A stretch of 64,000 nucleotides of DNA from Mycobacterium sp. ACS1612 (GTDB taxonomy: Bacteria; Actinomycetota; Actinomycetes; Mycobacteriales; Mycobacteriaceae), in contig NZ_LZHZ01000076.1 in the NCBI RefSeq assembly GCF_001667505.1, forward strand, positions 1 through 64,000, read 5' to 3'. This document shows, in pieces, positions 54,485 to 63,152 of this stretch. The first letter of the stretch is position 1; every line of letters starts with the position of its first letter. Both the position numbers and the translations under genes were made by a program. The notes beneath the pieces were generated by a model. It was not told the origin of the DNA. It searched no databases and saw nothing but the letters and a program-made list of their open reading frames with translations.

Positions 54485-54964
54485 GTGGCACTTATCCGGC
54501 GCGCGCTGCCTGTAGCGGCGGTGGTGGCTGCGGCCGTAGCCGGCATGCCCGCAGCGAGTGCCGACAACAAGCGGCTCAACGACGGTGTGGTGGCCAACGT
54601 CTACACCATCCAGCATCAGGCCGGCTGCACCAACGACGTGAAGATCAATCCGAAGCTGCAGTTGGCCGCCGAGTGGCACGCCAACGACGTGCTGAACAAC
54701 CGCGCGTTGGACGGGGACATCGGATCAGACGGGTCGACGCCACAGGACCGGGCCCGCAACGCCGGCTTCGTGGGCGTCGTCGCGGAGACGGTGGCCATCA
54801 ATCCCGCGCTGGCGATCAGCGGCGTCGAGATCATCAACAACTGGTACTACCGGCCCGACTACATGGCGATCATGTCGAACTGCGCCAACTCCCAGATGGG
54901 TGTCTGGTCGGTCAACAGCCTGGACCGCACCGTCGTCGTTGCGGTGTACGGCCGGCCCGCTTAG
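54485..54964 (+). CDS. Exported CAP/SCP-domain-like protein
   Basis: The 159-residue exported protein has a signal peptide (RRALPVAAVVAAAVAGMPAA, cleavage after ASA). The mature domain shows the CAP pattern: NPKLQLAAEWHANDVLNN with a His at the usual metal site, then DGSTPQDRARNAGF, GVEIINNWYYRP and SQMGVWSVNS near the end. Two cysteines may pair (GCTNDV and SNCANS). It starts at GTG 54485, 10 bases after amiA2, and is probably co-transcribed. The function is unknown; in M. tuberculosis no such gene follows amiA2 to my recollection. Confidence 0.75.
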   Translation: MALIRRALPVAAVVAAAVAGMPAASADNKRLNDGVVANVYTIQHQAGCTNDVKINPKLQLAAEWHANDVLNNRALDGDIGSDGSTPQDRARNAGFVGVVAETVAINPALAISGVEIINNWYYRPDYMAIMSNCANSQMGVWSVNSLDRTVVVAVYGRPA

Positions 54965-54993
54965 CGCAGCCTGATTCTTCTTCGCGCAAGCGC

Positions 54994-55902
54994 TCAGAAG
55001 CCCAGTCGCCCAAGCTGTTTCGGGTCGCGCTGCCAGTTCTTGGCGATCTTCACCCGTAAATCGAGGTACACCTTGGTGCCCAGCAGCTTCTCGATCTGGG
55101 TGCGCGCGGCAGTGCCCACTTCCCGCAGCCTGGCGCCGCCCTTGCCGATCACGATGCCCTTCTGGCTCTCGCGTTCGACGAACAAGGTGGCGTGTACATC
55201 AACAAGCGGGCTCAGGTCGTCGCGGCCGTCGCGCGGGCTGACCTCCTCGATGACGACGGCCAGCGAATGCGGGAGTTCGTCGCGCACCCCTTCCAGCGCC
55301 GCCTCGCGGATGAGCTCGGCCATCAGCGTCTCCTCAGGCTCGTCGGTCAGCTCACCGTCGGGATAGAAGGCCGGGCCGGGCGGCAGTTGGGTAGCCAGCA
55401 CATCGGTCAGCACGTCGAGGTTCTCGCCGGTGGTCGCCGACACCGGCACGATCTCGGCATCCGGTCCGGCCAGCTCGCTGACCGCGATCAGCTGCGCGGC
55501 CACCCGGTCCTTGGCCACCTTGTCGATCTTTGTGACGATGGCCACCAGCGTGGTCTTCGGAGCGATGGTGCGGATCTGCTCATAGATCCACCGGTCCCCC
55601 GGCCCGATCTTCTCGTCGGCCGGAATGCACAAGCCGATGACGTCGACCTCCGAATAGGTGTCCTTCACCAGATCGTTGAGCCGCTGCCCCAACAGCGTGC
55701 GGGGCCGGTGCAGGCCGGGCGTGTCGACCAGGATGATCTGGAAATTCTCTCGGTGCACGATCCCGCGGATGGTGTGCCGGGTGGTCTGCGGTCGGTTCGA
55801 CGTGATCGCCACCTTCGCGCCCACCAGCGCGTTGGTCAGCGTCGACTTGCCGGTGTTGGGCCTGCCGACGAAGCAGACGAACCCCGAGCGGAATTCGGTC
55901 AC
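54994..55902 (-). CDS. era: GTPase Era
   Basis: Essential GTPase for 16S rRNA maturation, 302 residues. G1 FVGRPNTGKST, G3 LVDTPGLH and G4 VTKIDKV (Thr instead of Asn in NKxD) are visible. The C-terminal KH domain has KGIVIGKGGARLREVG. GTG 55902 overlaps the previous stop by four bases. It is the last gene of the dnaJ2-to-era block read leftward. Confidence 0.96.
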   Translation of the reverse strand: MTEFRSGFVCFVGRPNTGKSTLTNALVGAKVAITSNRPQTTRHTIRGIVHRENFQIILVDTPGLHRPRTLLGQRLNDLVKDTYSEVDVIGLCIPADEKIGPGDRWIYEQIRTIAPKTTLVAIVTKIDKVAKDRVAAQLIAVSELAGPDAEIVPVSATTGENLDVLTDVLATQLPPGPAFYPDGELTDEPEETLMAELIREAALEGVRDELPHSLAVVIEEVSPRDGRDDLSPLVDVHATLFVERESQKGIVIGKGGARLREVGTAARTQIEKLLGTKVYLDLRVKIAKNWQRDPKQLGRLGF

Positions 55903-56219
55903 AGCGGGGTGCCGCCGCGGTCGGCGACGATCACCGCGGCGTCGGCCGACAATTCGCGCACCGCCGCCACGCCTGCGTCGTCGGCAGAACCGCCGACCAA
56001 CGCCGCGGCCTCGAGCCCCGTCGCCCCGCTGGACACCGCGGCGGCCACGGCCGCCTGCAGCGCGGTCAACTGCAGAGCCTGCAGTGCGACGGGCGCACCC
56101 GCATACGTGCGCCCGTCGGCGTCGCGGACTGCCGCGCCGCTGGACGCTTCGGCCCGGCCCATCGCGCCGCGGGCCAACGTCACCAGCTTGGCGTCCTCGG
56201 CGTCGAGTTCACTCATCAT
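55899..56219 (-). CDS. Cytidine-deaminase-like protein (Rv2365c-like)
   Basis: The 106-residue Ala-rich protein has the shape of a degenerate cytidine deaminase fold: GRAEASSGAAVRDADGRTYA, then ALQLTALQAAVAAAVSSGA and AVIVADRGG. The catalytic zinc ligands (HAE and PCxxC) are absent, so it is not expected to be an active deaminase. Starts ATG 56219 or 56216 lie over the stop of the CBS-domain gene; its stop overlaps era. Order is conserved with M. tuberculosis. Confidence 0.8.
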   Translation of the reverse strand: MMSELDAEDAKLVTLARGAMGRAEASSGAAVRDADGRTYAGAPVALQALQLTALQAAVAAAVSSGATGLEAAALVGGSADDAGVAAVRELSADAAVIVADRGGTPL

Positions 56220-57498
56220 GCTCCTCGGGTTTCTCCGTCGGACTGACCAGGACCGTACCGATCCGGACCCTGCCGCGATGGTCGGGCCCGCCTTCGGCGC
56301 GCAGGCGCAACCCGTCCCACGTCACCTCGGCGCCCGGCAGCGGCACGCGGCCCAGTTCCAACGCCAGCAGGCCGCCGACGGTGTCGACGTCGAGGTCCTC
56401 GTCGAACTCGACGTCGTACAGCTCCCCGAGATCCTCGATCGGCAGCCGCGCCGATACCCGGAAATGCTTGTCGCCCAAATCTTCTACGGGCGCCACCTCG
56501 TCGGTGTCGTATTCGTCGGCGATCTCGCCGACGATCTCCTCCAGCACGTCCTCGATGGTGACCAGGCCGGCGATCGCGCCGTACTCGTCGACAAGCAGCG
56601 CCATGTGGTTGCGGTCGCGCTGCATCTCGTCGAGGAGCGCGTCGAGCGGCTTGGAGTCCGGCACGAACACCGCAGGGCGCATCACATCGGATACCTTGGT
56701 GTCGCGGCCGCCGTTGGTCGAGTAATACGTCCGCTGCACAAGGTCTTTGAGGTAGACCACGCCGACCACGTCGTCGACGTTCTCGCCGATCACCGGAATC
56801 CGCGAATGTCCGCTGCGCACCGCCAGCGAGGTGGCCTGGCCCGCGGTCTTGTCGCTCTCGATCCACACCATCTCCGTGCGCGGCACCATCACCTCACGTG
56901 CGGGGGTATCACCGAGTTCGAAGACGGACTGGATCATCCGGCGTTCGTCGTCGGCCACCACGCCGCGCTGCTGGGCCAGATCGACCACCTCACGCAGTTC
57001 GATCTCGGAAGCGAACGGGCCGTTGCGGAAACCGCGGCCGGGCGTCAGCGCGTTGCCGATCAACACCAGCAGTCGACTGATCGGCGTGAGCAACACCGAA
57101 ATCGCCTGCAGCGGAAGGGCTGCCATCAGTGAAATGCTGTAGGCGTTCTGCCGTCCGACGGTGCGCGGGCCGACGCCCATCACGACAAAGCTGACCACCA
57201 CCATGATGGCGGCGGCGGTGAACATCCCCCAGCCGACGCCGAGCAGGCCGTCCAGGTAGGCGACCAGCAGCACCGTCGCCGTCACTTCGCATATGATGCG
57301 CAGCAGCACAACAAGATTGATGTACCGCGGCCGTTCGACCATCACCCGGGCCAGCCGCACGGCGCCGGGGCGCTCGTCGCGCACCAGCTCCTCGACACGG
57401 GCCACCGACACGGTGCTGACGGCGGCGTCGATGGCCGCGAACAGGCCGCCGAGACCAATGAGCGCGATCGCGCCGATCAGGGGGCCGATGCCGGTCAC
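56209..57498 (-). CDS. CNNM/CorC-type transporter with CBS domains (Rv2366c-like)
   Basis: The 429-residue membrane protein has a DUF21/CNNM domain with about four helices (IGPLIGAIALIGLGGLFAAI onward), two CBS domains (about 210-330: MVPRTEMVWIESDKTAGQA, VFVPDSKPLDALLDEMQ) and a C-terminal CorC/HlyC domain (LPIEDLGELYDVEFDED). This family is linked to magnesium and cobalt export. GTG 57498 overlaps the ybeY stop by four bases. Confidence 0.92.
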   Translation of the reverse strand: MTGIGPLIGAIALIGLGGLFAAIDAAVSTVSVARVEELVRDERPGAVRLARVMVERPRYINLVVLLRIICEVTATVLLVAYLDGLLGVGWGMFTAAAIMVVVSFVVMGVGPRTVGRQNAYSISLMAALPLQAISVLLTPISRLLVLIGNALTPGRGFRNGPFASEIELREVVDLAQQRGVVADDERRMIQSVFELGDTPAREVMVPRTEMVWIESDKTAGQATSLAVRSGHSRIPVIGENVDDVVGVVYLKDLVQRTYYSTNGGRDTKVSDVMRPAVFVPDSKPLDALLDEMQRDRNHMALLVDEYGAIAGLVTIEDVLEEIVGEIADEYDTDEVAPVEDLGDKHFRVSARLPIEDLGELYDVEFDEDLDVDTVGGLLALELGRVPLPGAEVTWDGLRLRAEGGPDHRGRVRIGTVLVSPTEKPEEHDE

Positions 57499-58031
57499 GG
57501 TTCGTCGAAATATCGGGACTTGTCCAGCAGCCGCCGGTCCTTCTCGGACTGGCGGTCCTGGTGGTAAGCCTCGACCTGGTCGGCCACCCACTCCTCGAGC
57601 AGTTGACGCTGCAGCGCGAACATCTCCTTCTCCTCGTCCGGCTCGGCGTGGTCGTAGCCGAGCAGGTGTAGGACGCCGTGCACGGTCAGCAGCGCAAGCT
57701 CCTGGCCGAGTGTGTGACCGGCCGTGGCGGCCTGCTGCGCCGCGAACTCCGGGCACAGCACGATGTCACCGAGCATCGACGGACCTGGCTCAGGGGCGTC
57801 GGGCCTGCCGCCCGGTTCGAGCTCGTCCATCGGGAAGCTCATCACGTCGGTGGGGCCTGGCAGGTCCATCCAGCGCATGTGCAGATCGGCCATCGCGGCG
57901 GTGTCGAGCAGCACCATCGACAACTCTGCGGCGGGGTTGACCTTCATCTTGCGGATGACGAACCGTGCGACGCTGATCAGTTCCTCTTCGGAGACGTCGA
58001 TGCCCGACTCGTTGGACACCTCGATGGTCAC
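57495..58031 (-). CDS. ybeY: Endoribonuclease YbeY
   Basis: Metal-dependent RNase for rRNA processing and ribosome quality control, 178 residues. The zinc motif HGVLHLLGYDH (H3xH5xH) is intact, with MSFPMDELEPGG upstream. GTG 58031 is chosen because similarity to Rv2367c begins at IEVSNESGID; it lies four bases after the phoH stop. It is part of a conserved phoH-ybeY pair. Confidence 0.95.
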   Translation of the reverse strand: MTIEVSNESGIDVSEEELISVARFVIRKMKVNPAAELSMVLLDTAAMADLHMRWMDLPGPTDVMSFPMDELEPGGRPDAPEPGPSMLGDIVLCPEFAAQQAATAGHTLGQELALLTVHGVLHLLGYDHAEPDEEKEMFALQRQLLEEWVADQVEAYHQDRQSEKDRRLLDKSRYFDEP

Positions 58032-58035
58032 ACGC

Positions 58036-59073
58036 TCACCTTCGCGGTCTTGCGGCACCGGAAGCGCGCCGCTGGGCCCGGTTCATCAGTGCGGGCTCTT
58101 CGGATTTGGCGTAGGCGTCGACGATGTCGGACACCAGTCGGTGTCGTACCACGTCGGCACTGGTGAGCTCAGAGAAGTGGATGTCGTCGATATTGTCGAG
58201 AATCCGCATCGCCGCATGCAGACCCGAGGCGGCACCGCCGGGCAGGTCGACCTGCGTGATGTCGCCCGTCACAACAATTTTCGAGTTGAAGCCAAGCCGG
58301 GTCAGGAACATCTTCATCTGCTCGCCGGTGGTGTTCTGCGCCTCGTCGAGGATGATGAACGCATCGGAGAGCGTCCGGCCACGCATGTACGCCAGCGGTG
58401 CGACCTCGATGATCCCGGCGTTCATCAACTTCGGGATCGATTCTGGATCCATCATGTCGTACAGCGCGTCGTACAGCGGGCGCAGATACGGATCGATCTT
58501 CTCGCTCAACGTGCCCGGCAGGAAGCCGAGTCGCTCGCCTGCCTCCACCGCGGGGCGGGTGAGGATGATCCGGTTCACCTGTTTGGTCTGTAAAGCGTTG
58601 ACCGCCTTGGCCATTGCCAGATACGTCTTACCGGTGCCCGCGGGGCCGATGCCGAACACGATGGTGTGGTTGTCGATCGCGTCGACGTATCGCTTCTGGT
58701 TCAACGTCTTCGGCCGGATCGTCTTGCCGCGCCGCGAGAGGATGTCGAGTGTCAGGACCTCGGCAGGTGACTCGTCACCGGTGCCGGTCAGCATCGCGAC
58801 ACTGTGTCGGACCGCGTCGGGTGTCAGTCGTTGACCGCTGGCGACAATCGCGACCAGTTCGGAGATCACCCGCTCAGCGAGCGCCACATCGGCCGGTTCA
58901 CCGGACAGGGTCAGGGCGTTGCCGCGCGCGTGGATGTCGGCGGAGAGGATGTTTTCGAGTGCGCGCAGATTCTCGTCGGCGGAACCCAGCAGGCCCACAA
59001 CGAGGTCGGGCGGAACATTGATGCTGCTGCGAACGGGCGAGTCCGAGTCAGCGTTCGTCTCGCGGGGCGTCAC
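58036..59073 (-). CDS. phoH: PhoH family ATPase
   Basis: Cytoplasmic P-loop ATPase of 345 residues, often paired with ybeY and linked to RNA metabolism. Walker A is FGIGPAGTGKTYLAMA; Walker B is FIILDEAQNTT; VVTGDITQVDLP is a further family block. The N-terminal 100 residues carry a KH-like RNA-binding segment (LENILSADIHARGNALTLSG). A 91-base gap separates it from the DUF218 gene, so a promoter may lie at 59074-59164. Confidence 0.94.
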   Translation of the reverse strand: MTPRETNADSDSPVRSSINVPPDLVVGLLGSADENLRALENILSADIHARGNALTLSGEPADVALAERVISELVAIVASGQRLTPDAVRHSVAMLTGTGDESPAEVLTLDILSRRGKTIRPKTLNQKRYVDAIDNHTIVFGIGPAGTGKTYLAMAKAVNALQTKQVNRIILTRPAVEAGERLGFLPGTLSEKIDPYLRPLYDALYDMMDPESIPKLMNAGIIEVAPLAYMRGRTLSDAFIILDEAQNTTGEQMKMFLTRLGFNSKIVVTGDITQVDLPGGAASGLHAAMRILDNIDDIHFSELTSADVVRHRLVSDIVDAYAKSEEPALMNRAQRRASGAARPRR

Positions 59074-59164
59074 GTGGGGTTTTCTGCCTGCTTTCTTGGT
59101 CGTGGCCGTTCAGGTTCGCTCTCGGATACCCAGTTTACCGTCCGCTCCCAACCCGCCCCAACCG

Positions 59165-59737
59165 TTAACCAGCGCAGACCGCACGGACGTAGCGGTAGCC
59201 GTCGTAGGCCAGCAACACCGCGTGCAGTGGCCCCCACTCGAACGGCAGGTAGTCGCGGGCTCGGACCAGCCTTTTCGCCGCGTCCGGCGACTGGTCGGCC
59301 AGGATCGCCCTGGCGCGCAGCGCGTGAAAGGTGTTCGACGCGATCTTGATCGCCGGGCTGTCGGCAAAGAACGGCATCGCGTTCGCGATGTTCTCCTCCG
59401 TCGTCGTCGACCGGTTTTCGATCACGATGTTTCCGGGTGGCAGATGCAGGACCCGCACCGCGTAGTCGGCCATCATCTGCGCCTCGGGAACCTGCGTGCG
59501 CACGGCGCCGCCGCAGAACACGAACCGAGCGACGCTCGGATCGGTGGAACGCACCGCGATCCGGACCCGCCAGCGGTGCAGTGGCACCAGCGGGCACCCC
59601 AGCACCAGGACCGTTTCGCCGACCTCGACGTGACCGGCATCGGTGCCGACCGTGGGCAGCAACGCCCGCGAGGCGGCCCAGGTCGCGAACTCGACCGCAC
59701 CCAGCACGGCGGCCACCACCGCGACGGCCCACTTCAC
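59165..59737 (-). CDS. DUF218/YdcF-like membrane-anchored protein
   Basis: The 190-residue protein has an N-terminal hydrophobic anchor (KWAVAVVAAVLGAVEFATWA) and a DUF218 domain: VLVLGCPLVP, RFVFCGGAV, IVIENRSTTTEENIANAM and the KIASNTFHALRARAI segment. Family members (YdcF, SanA, ElyC) act in envelope homeostasis. GTG 59737 overlaps the rsmE stop by four bases, so it is coupled to it. Confidence 0.85.
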   Translation of the reverse strand: MKWAVAVVAAVLGAVEFATWAASRALLPTVGTDAGHVEVGETVLVLGCPLVPLHRWRVRIAVRSTDPSVARFVFCGGAVRTQVPEAQMMADYAVRVLHLPPGNIVIENRSTTTEENIANAMPFFADSPAIKIASNTFHALRARAILADQSPDAAKRLVRARDYLPFEWGPLHAVLLAYDGYRYVRAVCAG

Positions 59738-60477
59738 GTCCGCCACCGCGCGGTCAGGACGCCGAGCGCCCCCAATGCCACCGCCGCTGCGGTCGAGGTC
59801 CGCAACACCGTCGGGCCCAACCGGACCGCTGTCGCGCCGGCGCCGGAGAGCACCGCGATCTCGTCGTCGCTGACGCCGCCCTCCGGACCGACCACAAGCC
59901 ACAACGAATCCGCTTGCGCCAGCGGCACTTCGGTGAGCTTGACGGTCGCACTCTCGTGTAACACCAGCACGGTGGCGGTGCTGTCGGCCGCCTGTGCGGC
60001 CAGTTGCACCGTCGACACCACACCATTGACCGGCGGAATGTACGGGCGCCGCGATTGCCGCGCCGCCGACCGCGCGACGGCGTCCCACCGGCGCAGGCCT
60101 TTGTCGATCTTCGCCGTGGATTCCCACCGCGCCACGCAACGCTGCGCCTGCCACGCGACGAACGCGTCGGCACCGGCCTCGGTGGCCAACTCGATCGCGA
60201 GTTCGGAACGGTCCGACTTGGGCAGCGCCTGCACCACGGTGACGGCAGGCGATGCGGGCTCCACCGTCGTCCGGTCGAGCACTTTCGCGGTCAGGCGGCC
60301 CTTGGCGACCTCCTCGACGACGCAGTGCGCCATGGTGCCTACGCCGTCGCCGAGGTCGAGTTCCTCCCCGGTCCGGATGCGCCGGACGTTGGCCGCATGA
60401 AAGCCCTCTTCACCGTCGACGACCGCGAGCTCACCGATCGAGGGCAGCGCATCGACGTAAAACAGCGTGCGCACCAA
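59734..60477 (-). CDS. rsmE: 16S rRNA (uracil-1498-N3)-methyltransferase
   Basis: SPOUT-class methyltransferase of 247 residues. The trefoil-knot S-adenosylmethionine site is visible as LWLVVGPEGGVSDDEI and AVRLGPTVLRTSTAA. An N-terminal PUA-like region (HAANVRRIRTGEELDLGDG) binds RNA. It lies 3 bases after the dnaJ2 stop, as in M. tuberculosis without the intervening PE_PGRS gene. Confidence 0.95.
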   Translation of the reverse strand: MVRTLFYVDALPSIGELAVVDGEEGFHAANVRRIRTGEELDLGDGVGTMAHCVVEEVAKGRLTAKVLDRTTVEPASPAVTVVQALPKSDRSELAIELATEAGADAFVAWQAQRCVARWESTAKIDKGLRRWDAVARSAARQSRRPYIPPVNGVVSTVQLAAQAADSTATVLVLHESATVKLTEVPLAQADSLWLVVGPEGGVSDDEIAVLSGAGATAVRLGPTVLRTSTAAAVALGALGVLTARWRT

Positions 60478-60480
60478 AGA

Positions 60481-61623
60481 TCAACGGCCGGTAAAGGTTT
60501 CGCGCAACCTGCTGAAGAAGCCGCTGCCCGTCGCGGCGCTCTGGGTCGACCGTACTTCGGTGACGTCGCGGGTGCGCTTCTCCTTGAGCTTCTGCAGCAG
60601 TTCGATGTCCTCGTGGTCGAGTCGCGTCGGCACGACCACCTCGATGTGGGCGTGCAAGTCGCCGCGCACTCCTGAGCGCAGATGCGGCATGCCGTGGCCC
60701 CGCAACGTCGTCACCGAACCGGACTGCGTACCCGCCGGGATGGTCAGTTCGGTCGGACCGTCGATGATCGCGTCGATGGTGACCGTGGTGCCCAGTGCCG
60801 CGTCGACCATCGGCACCGAGACGGTGCAGTGCAGGTCGTCGCCGTCGCGGACGAACACCTCATGCGGCTTCTCGTGTACCTCGACGTAGAGGTCACCCGC
60901 GGGGCCACCGCCGGGACCGACCTCACCCTGGGCCGCGAGACGAACCCGCATCCCATCGCCGACGCCTGCCGGGATCTTGACGCTGATCTCGCGACGCGCC
61001 CGCACCCGGCCGTCGCCGCCACAGCGGTGACACGGATCGGGGATGACCTCGCCGACGCCGCCGCACACCGGGCACGGCCGCGACGTCATCACCTGACCAA
61101 GCAGCGAGCGCTGCACCGTCTGGATTTCGCCACGCCCGCCGCAGGTGTCGCAGGCGACCGGCTTGGAATCGCCGTTGGTGCCCTTGCCCTGGCACAGATC
61201 GCACAGCACCGCGGTGTCCACCGTCACCTGTTTGGTCACGCCGGTGGCGCATTCCTCCAGGTCCAGTCGTATCCGCAGCAGCGAGTCCGAACCGGGCCGC
61301 ACCCGGCCGATCGGGCCGCGCGACGTGGTTCCGCCGCCGAAGAAGGCCTCGAACACGTCCCCGAGCCCGCCGAAGCCGGCGAAGCCGTTGCCCGCGGCGG
61401 CCGCGTTCTCCAGCGGGTCGCCGCCCAGATCGACGATGCGCCGCTTCTCCGGGTCGCTCAGCACCTCGTAGGCGACGCTGATCTCCTTGAACCGGGCCTG
61501 GGCCTCTTCGTCGGGGTTGACGTCGGGATGCAGTTCACGGGCGAGCTTCCGATAGGCGCGTTTGACCTCCGAATCGCTCGCCCCCCTGCTCACTCCGAGC
61601 AGCCCGTAGTAATCGCGTGCCAC
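60481..61623 (-). CDS. dnaJ2: Chaperone DnaJ2
   Basis: Full type I Hsp40 co-chaperone of 380 residues. J domain (DYYGLLGVSRGASDSEVKRA, HPD in ELHPDVNP), Gly/Phe region (GNGFAGFGGLGDVFEAFFGG), four CxxCxGxG zinc repeats (CDLCQGKG, CDTCGGRG, CPVCGGVG, CHRCGGDG) and a C-terminal substrate domain. GTG 61623 is chosen for the ARDYYGLLG start and the AAAGGG site. It is downstream of hrcA by 22 bases, in one heat-shock unit. Confidence 0.96.
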   Translation of the reverse strand: MARDYYGLLGVSRGASDSEVKRAYRKLARELHPDVNPDEEAQARFKEISVAYEVLSDPEKRRIVDLGGDPLENAAAAGNGFAGFGGLGDVFEAFFGGGTTSRGPIGRVRPGSDSLLRIRLDLEECATGVTKQVTVDTAVLCDLCQGKGTNGDSKPVACDTCGGRGEIQTVQRSLLGQVMTSRPCPVCGGVGEVIPDPCHRCGGDGRVRARREISVKIPAGVGDGMRVRLAAQGEVGPGGGPAGDLYVEVHEKPHEVFVRDGDDLHCTVSVPMVDAALGTTVTIDAIIDGPTELTIPAGTQSGSVTTLRGHGMPHLRSGVRGDLHAHIEVVVPTRLDHEDIELLQKLKEKRTRDVTEVRSTQSAATGSGFFSRLRETFTGR

Positions 61624-61645
61624 GCCAACCCTTTCCAATGCCGAA

Positions 61646-62677
61646 TTACCGGCTACCCAAGACTTCGCCTATATAGAGAGCAACCGCAGCGACATTAGCG
61701 ATAGTTCCCGGGTAGTCCATCCGCGTGGGTCCCAGTACGCCCATGCCGCCGTATACCTTGCCCGAACTGCCGTACGCGGTGGAAACCACCGAGGTGCCCG
61801 CCATCTGTTCGGCCTCGGTCTCGTGCCCGATCCGCACGGTGACCTTGCCGGCTTCCTGCTGGGCCGCCAGCAGTCGCAGCACCACGACCTGCTCCTCCAG
61901 CGCCTCCATCACCGAACGCAGCGAGCCGCCGAAGTCCGCGGTGTTCTGCGCCAGGTTGGCGGTGCCGCCGAGCACCAGACGTTCCTCGCTGTGCTCGACC
62001 AGCGTCTCCACCAGCACGGTCGCCGCCCTGCCCACCGCATCGGCCAGGCCGCCGCCCCCATTCAGATGCGAGGCTAGATCAGAAACCGCGATCGATGCGG
62101 CCGCCAGCGGTTTACCCTCCATGGCCTGGCCGAGCCGGTCGCGCAGCTGGGACAGCTCGTGCTCATCGATGGCGTCGCCGAGTTCGACGATGCGCTGGTC
62201 GATGCGGCCCGAGTCGGTGATCACCACCAGCAGCAGCCGGGCCGGGGTCAACGCGACCACCTCGAGGCGTCGCACACTCGACGTGGTCAGCGTCGGGTAT
62301 TGCACGATGGCCACCTGGCGGGTCAGCTGCGCCAGCAGCCGCACCGCGCGGCGCAGCACGTCGTCGAGGTCGACGCCGGATTCCAGGAATGTCAGGATCG
62401 CGCGCCGCTCGGAGGACGACAGCGGTTTGACGTCGTCGAGCCGGTCGACGAACTCGCGATACCCCTTCTCGGTGGGCACCCGGCCCGAACTAGTGTGCGG
62501 TTGGGTGATGTAGCCCTCGGCTTCCAGCACCGCCATGTCGTTGCGGACAGTGGCGCTGGACACCCCGAGGTTGTGCCGTTCCACGAGCGTCTTCGACCCG
62601 ATCGGCTCCTTGGTGGCGACAAAGTCGGCGACGATGGCGCGCAACACCTCGAAGCGGCGGTCGTCGGCGCTACCCAA
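61646..62677 (-). CDS. hrcA: Heat-inducible transcription repressor HrcA
   Basis: Repressor of chaperonin genes that binds CIRCE elements, 343 residues. The N-terminal winged helix shows EPIGSKTLVERHNLGVSSAT, VRNDMAVLEAEGYITQPHTS and GRVPTEKGYREFVD. It starts at TTG 62677 behind GGGGAGGTGA. I looked for TTAGCACTC-type CIRCE repeats upstream of this gene and saw none, so its own promoter may be under other control. Confidence 0.96.
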   Translation of the reverse strand: MGSADDRRFEVLRAIVADFVATKEPIGSKTLVERHNLGVSSATVRNDMAVLEAEGYITQPHTSSGRVPTEKGYREFVDRLDDVKPLSSSERRAILTFLESGVDLDDVLRRAVRLLAQLTRQVAIVQYPTLTTSSVRRLEVVALTPARLLLVVITDSGRIDQRIVELGDAIDEHELSQLRDRLGQAMEGKPLAAASIAVSDLASHLNGGGGLADAVGRAATVLVETLVEHSEERLVLGGTANLAQNTADFGGSLRSVMEALEEQVVVLRLLAAQQEAGKVTVRIGHETEAEQMAGTSVVSTAYGSSGKVYGGMGVLGPTRMDYPGTIANVAAVALYIGEVLGSR

Positions 62678-62780
62678 TTGGTCACCTCCCCGTCAACGAA
62701 CACAAGCATGCAGTCAGTACCCATTTTACGGGCATCAACTGGGCGGATACCGCGCGAGCAGGTGTTCGCGTGGCGGATAG

Positions 62781-63152
62781 GTGGTTTACGACTACCCTTT
62801 GCCCTGTGACCCCGACGACGCCCGAGAGATCATGTCGATGATCTTCAAGGGAGTGCGCGAGGGCAAACCGTATCCGGACCATGGCCTGTCCCAACGGCAA
62901 TGGGCGCAGATACCGCCGCGGCAGCTTCGCCTCGACGAGTTGGTCACCACCACAACTGTGCTGGCGCTGGATAGGCTCCTGTCCGAGGATTCGACGTTCT
63001 ACGGCGACCTGTTTCCGCACGCGGTGCGGTGGAAGGGCATCGTCTACCTGGAGGACGGCCTGCACCGCGCGGTGCGGGCGGCGCTGCGGAACAGGACCGT
63101 GCTACACGCTCGCGTGTTCGACATGGACGTCCCGCTTGCGCAGCAGACCTAG
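62781..63152 (+). CDS. Conserved mycobacterial protein (Rv2375-like), possible ParB/Srx-like fold
   Basis: The 123-residue protein starts at GTG 62781; ATG 62832 or 62838 (MSMIFKGVREG) would give a length nearer to Rv2375. The core is IPPRQLRLDELVTTTTVLAL, then RWKGIVYLEDGLHRAVRAAL and TVLHARVFD. The DGLHRAVRAAL segment resembles the GxHR motif of ParB/sulfiredoxin-type domains; this is inference. It is divergent from hrcA, as in M. tuberculosis, and its last 51 bases overlap the convergent membrane protein gene. Confidence 0.78.
   Translation: MVYDYPLPCDPDDAREIMSMIFKGVREGKPYPDHGLSQRQWAQIPPRQLRLDELVTTTTVLALDRLLSEDSTFYGDLFPHAVRWKGIVYLEDGLHRAVRAALRNRTVLHARVFDMDVPLAQQT

Noticed and set aside
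55192..57132. Plus-strand open frame of 646 codons opposite era and the CBS-domain gene
   Set aside because: It is antisense to conserved genes; no motifs, and rich in His/Asp/Gln as expected of a shadow frame.
62678..62780. Possible CIRCE element upstream of hrcA
   Set aside because: No TTAGCACTC or GAGTGCTAA half-sites are present in the hrcA/Rv2375 intergenic region.
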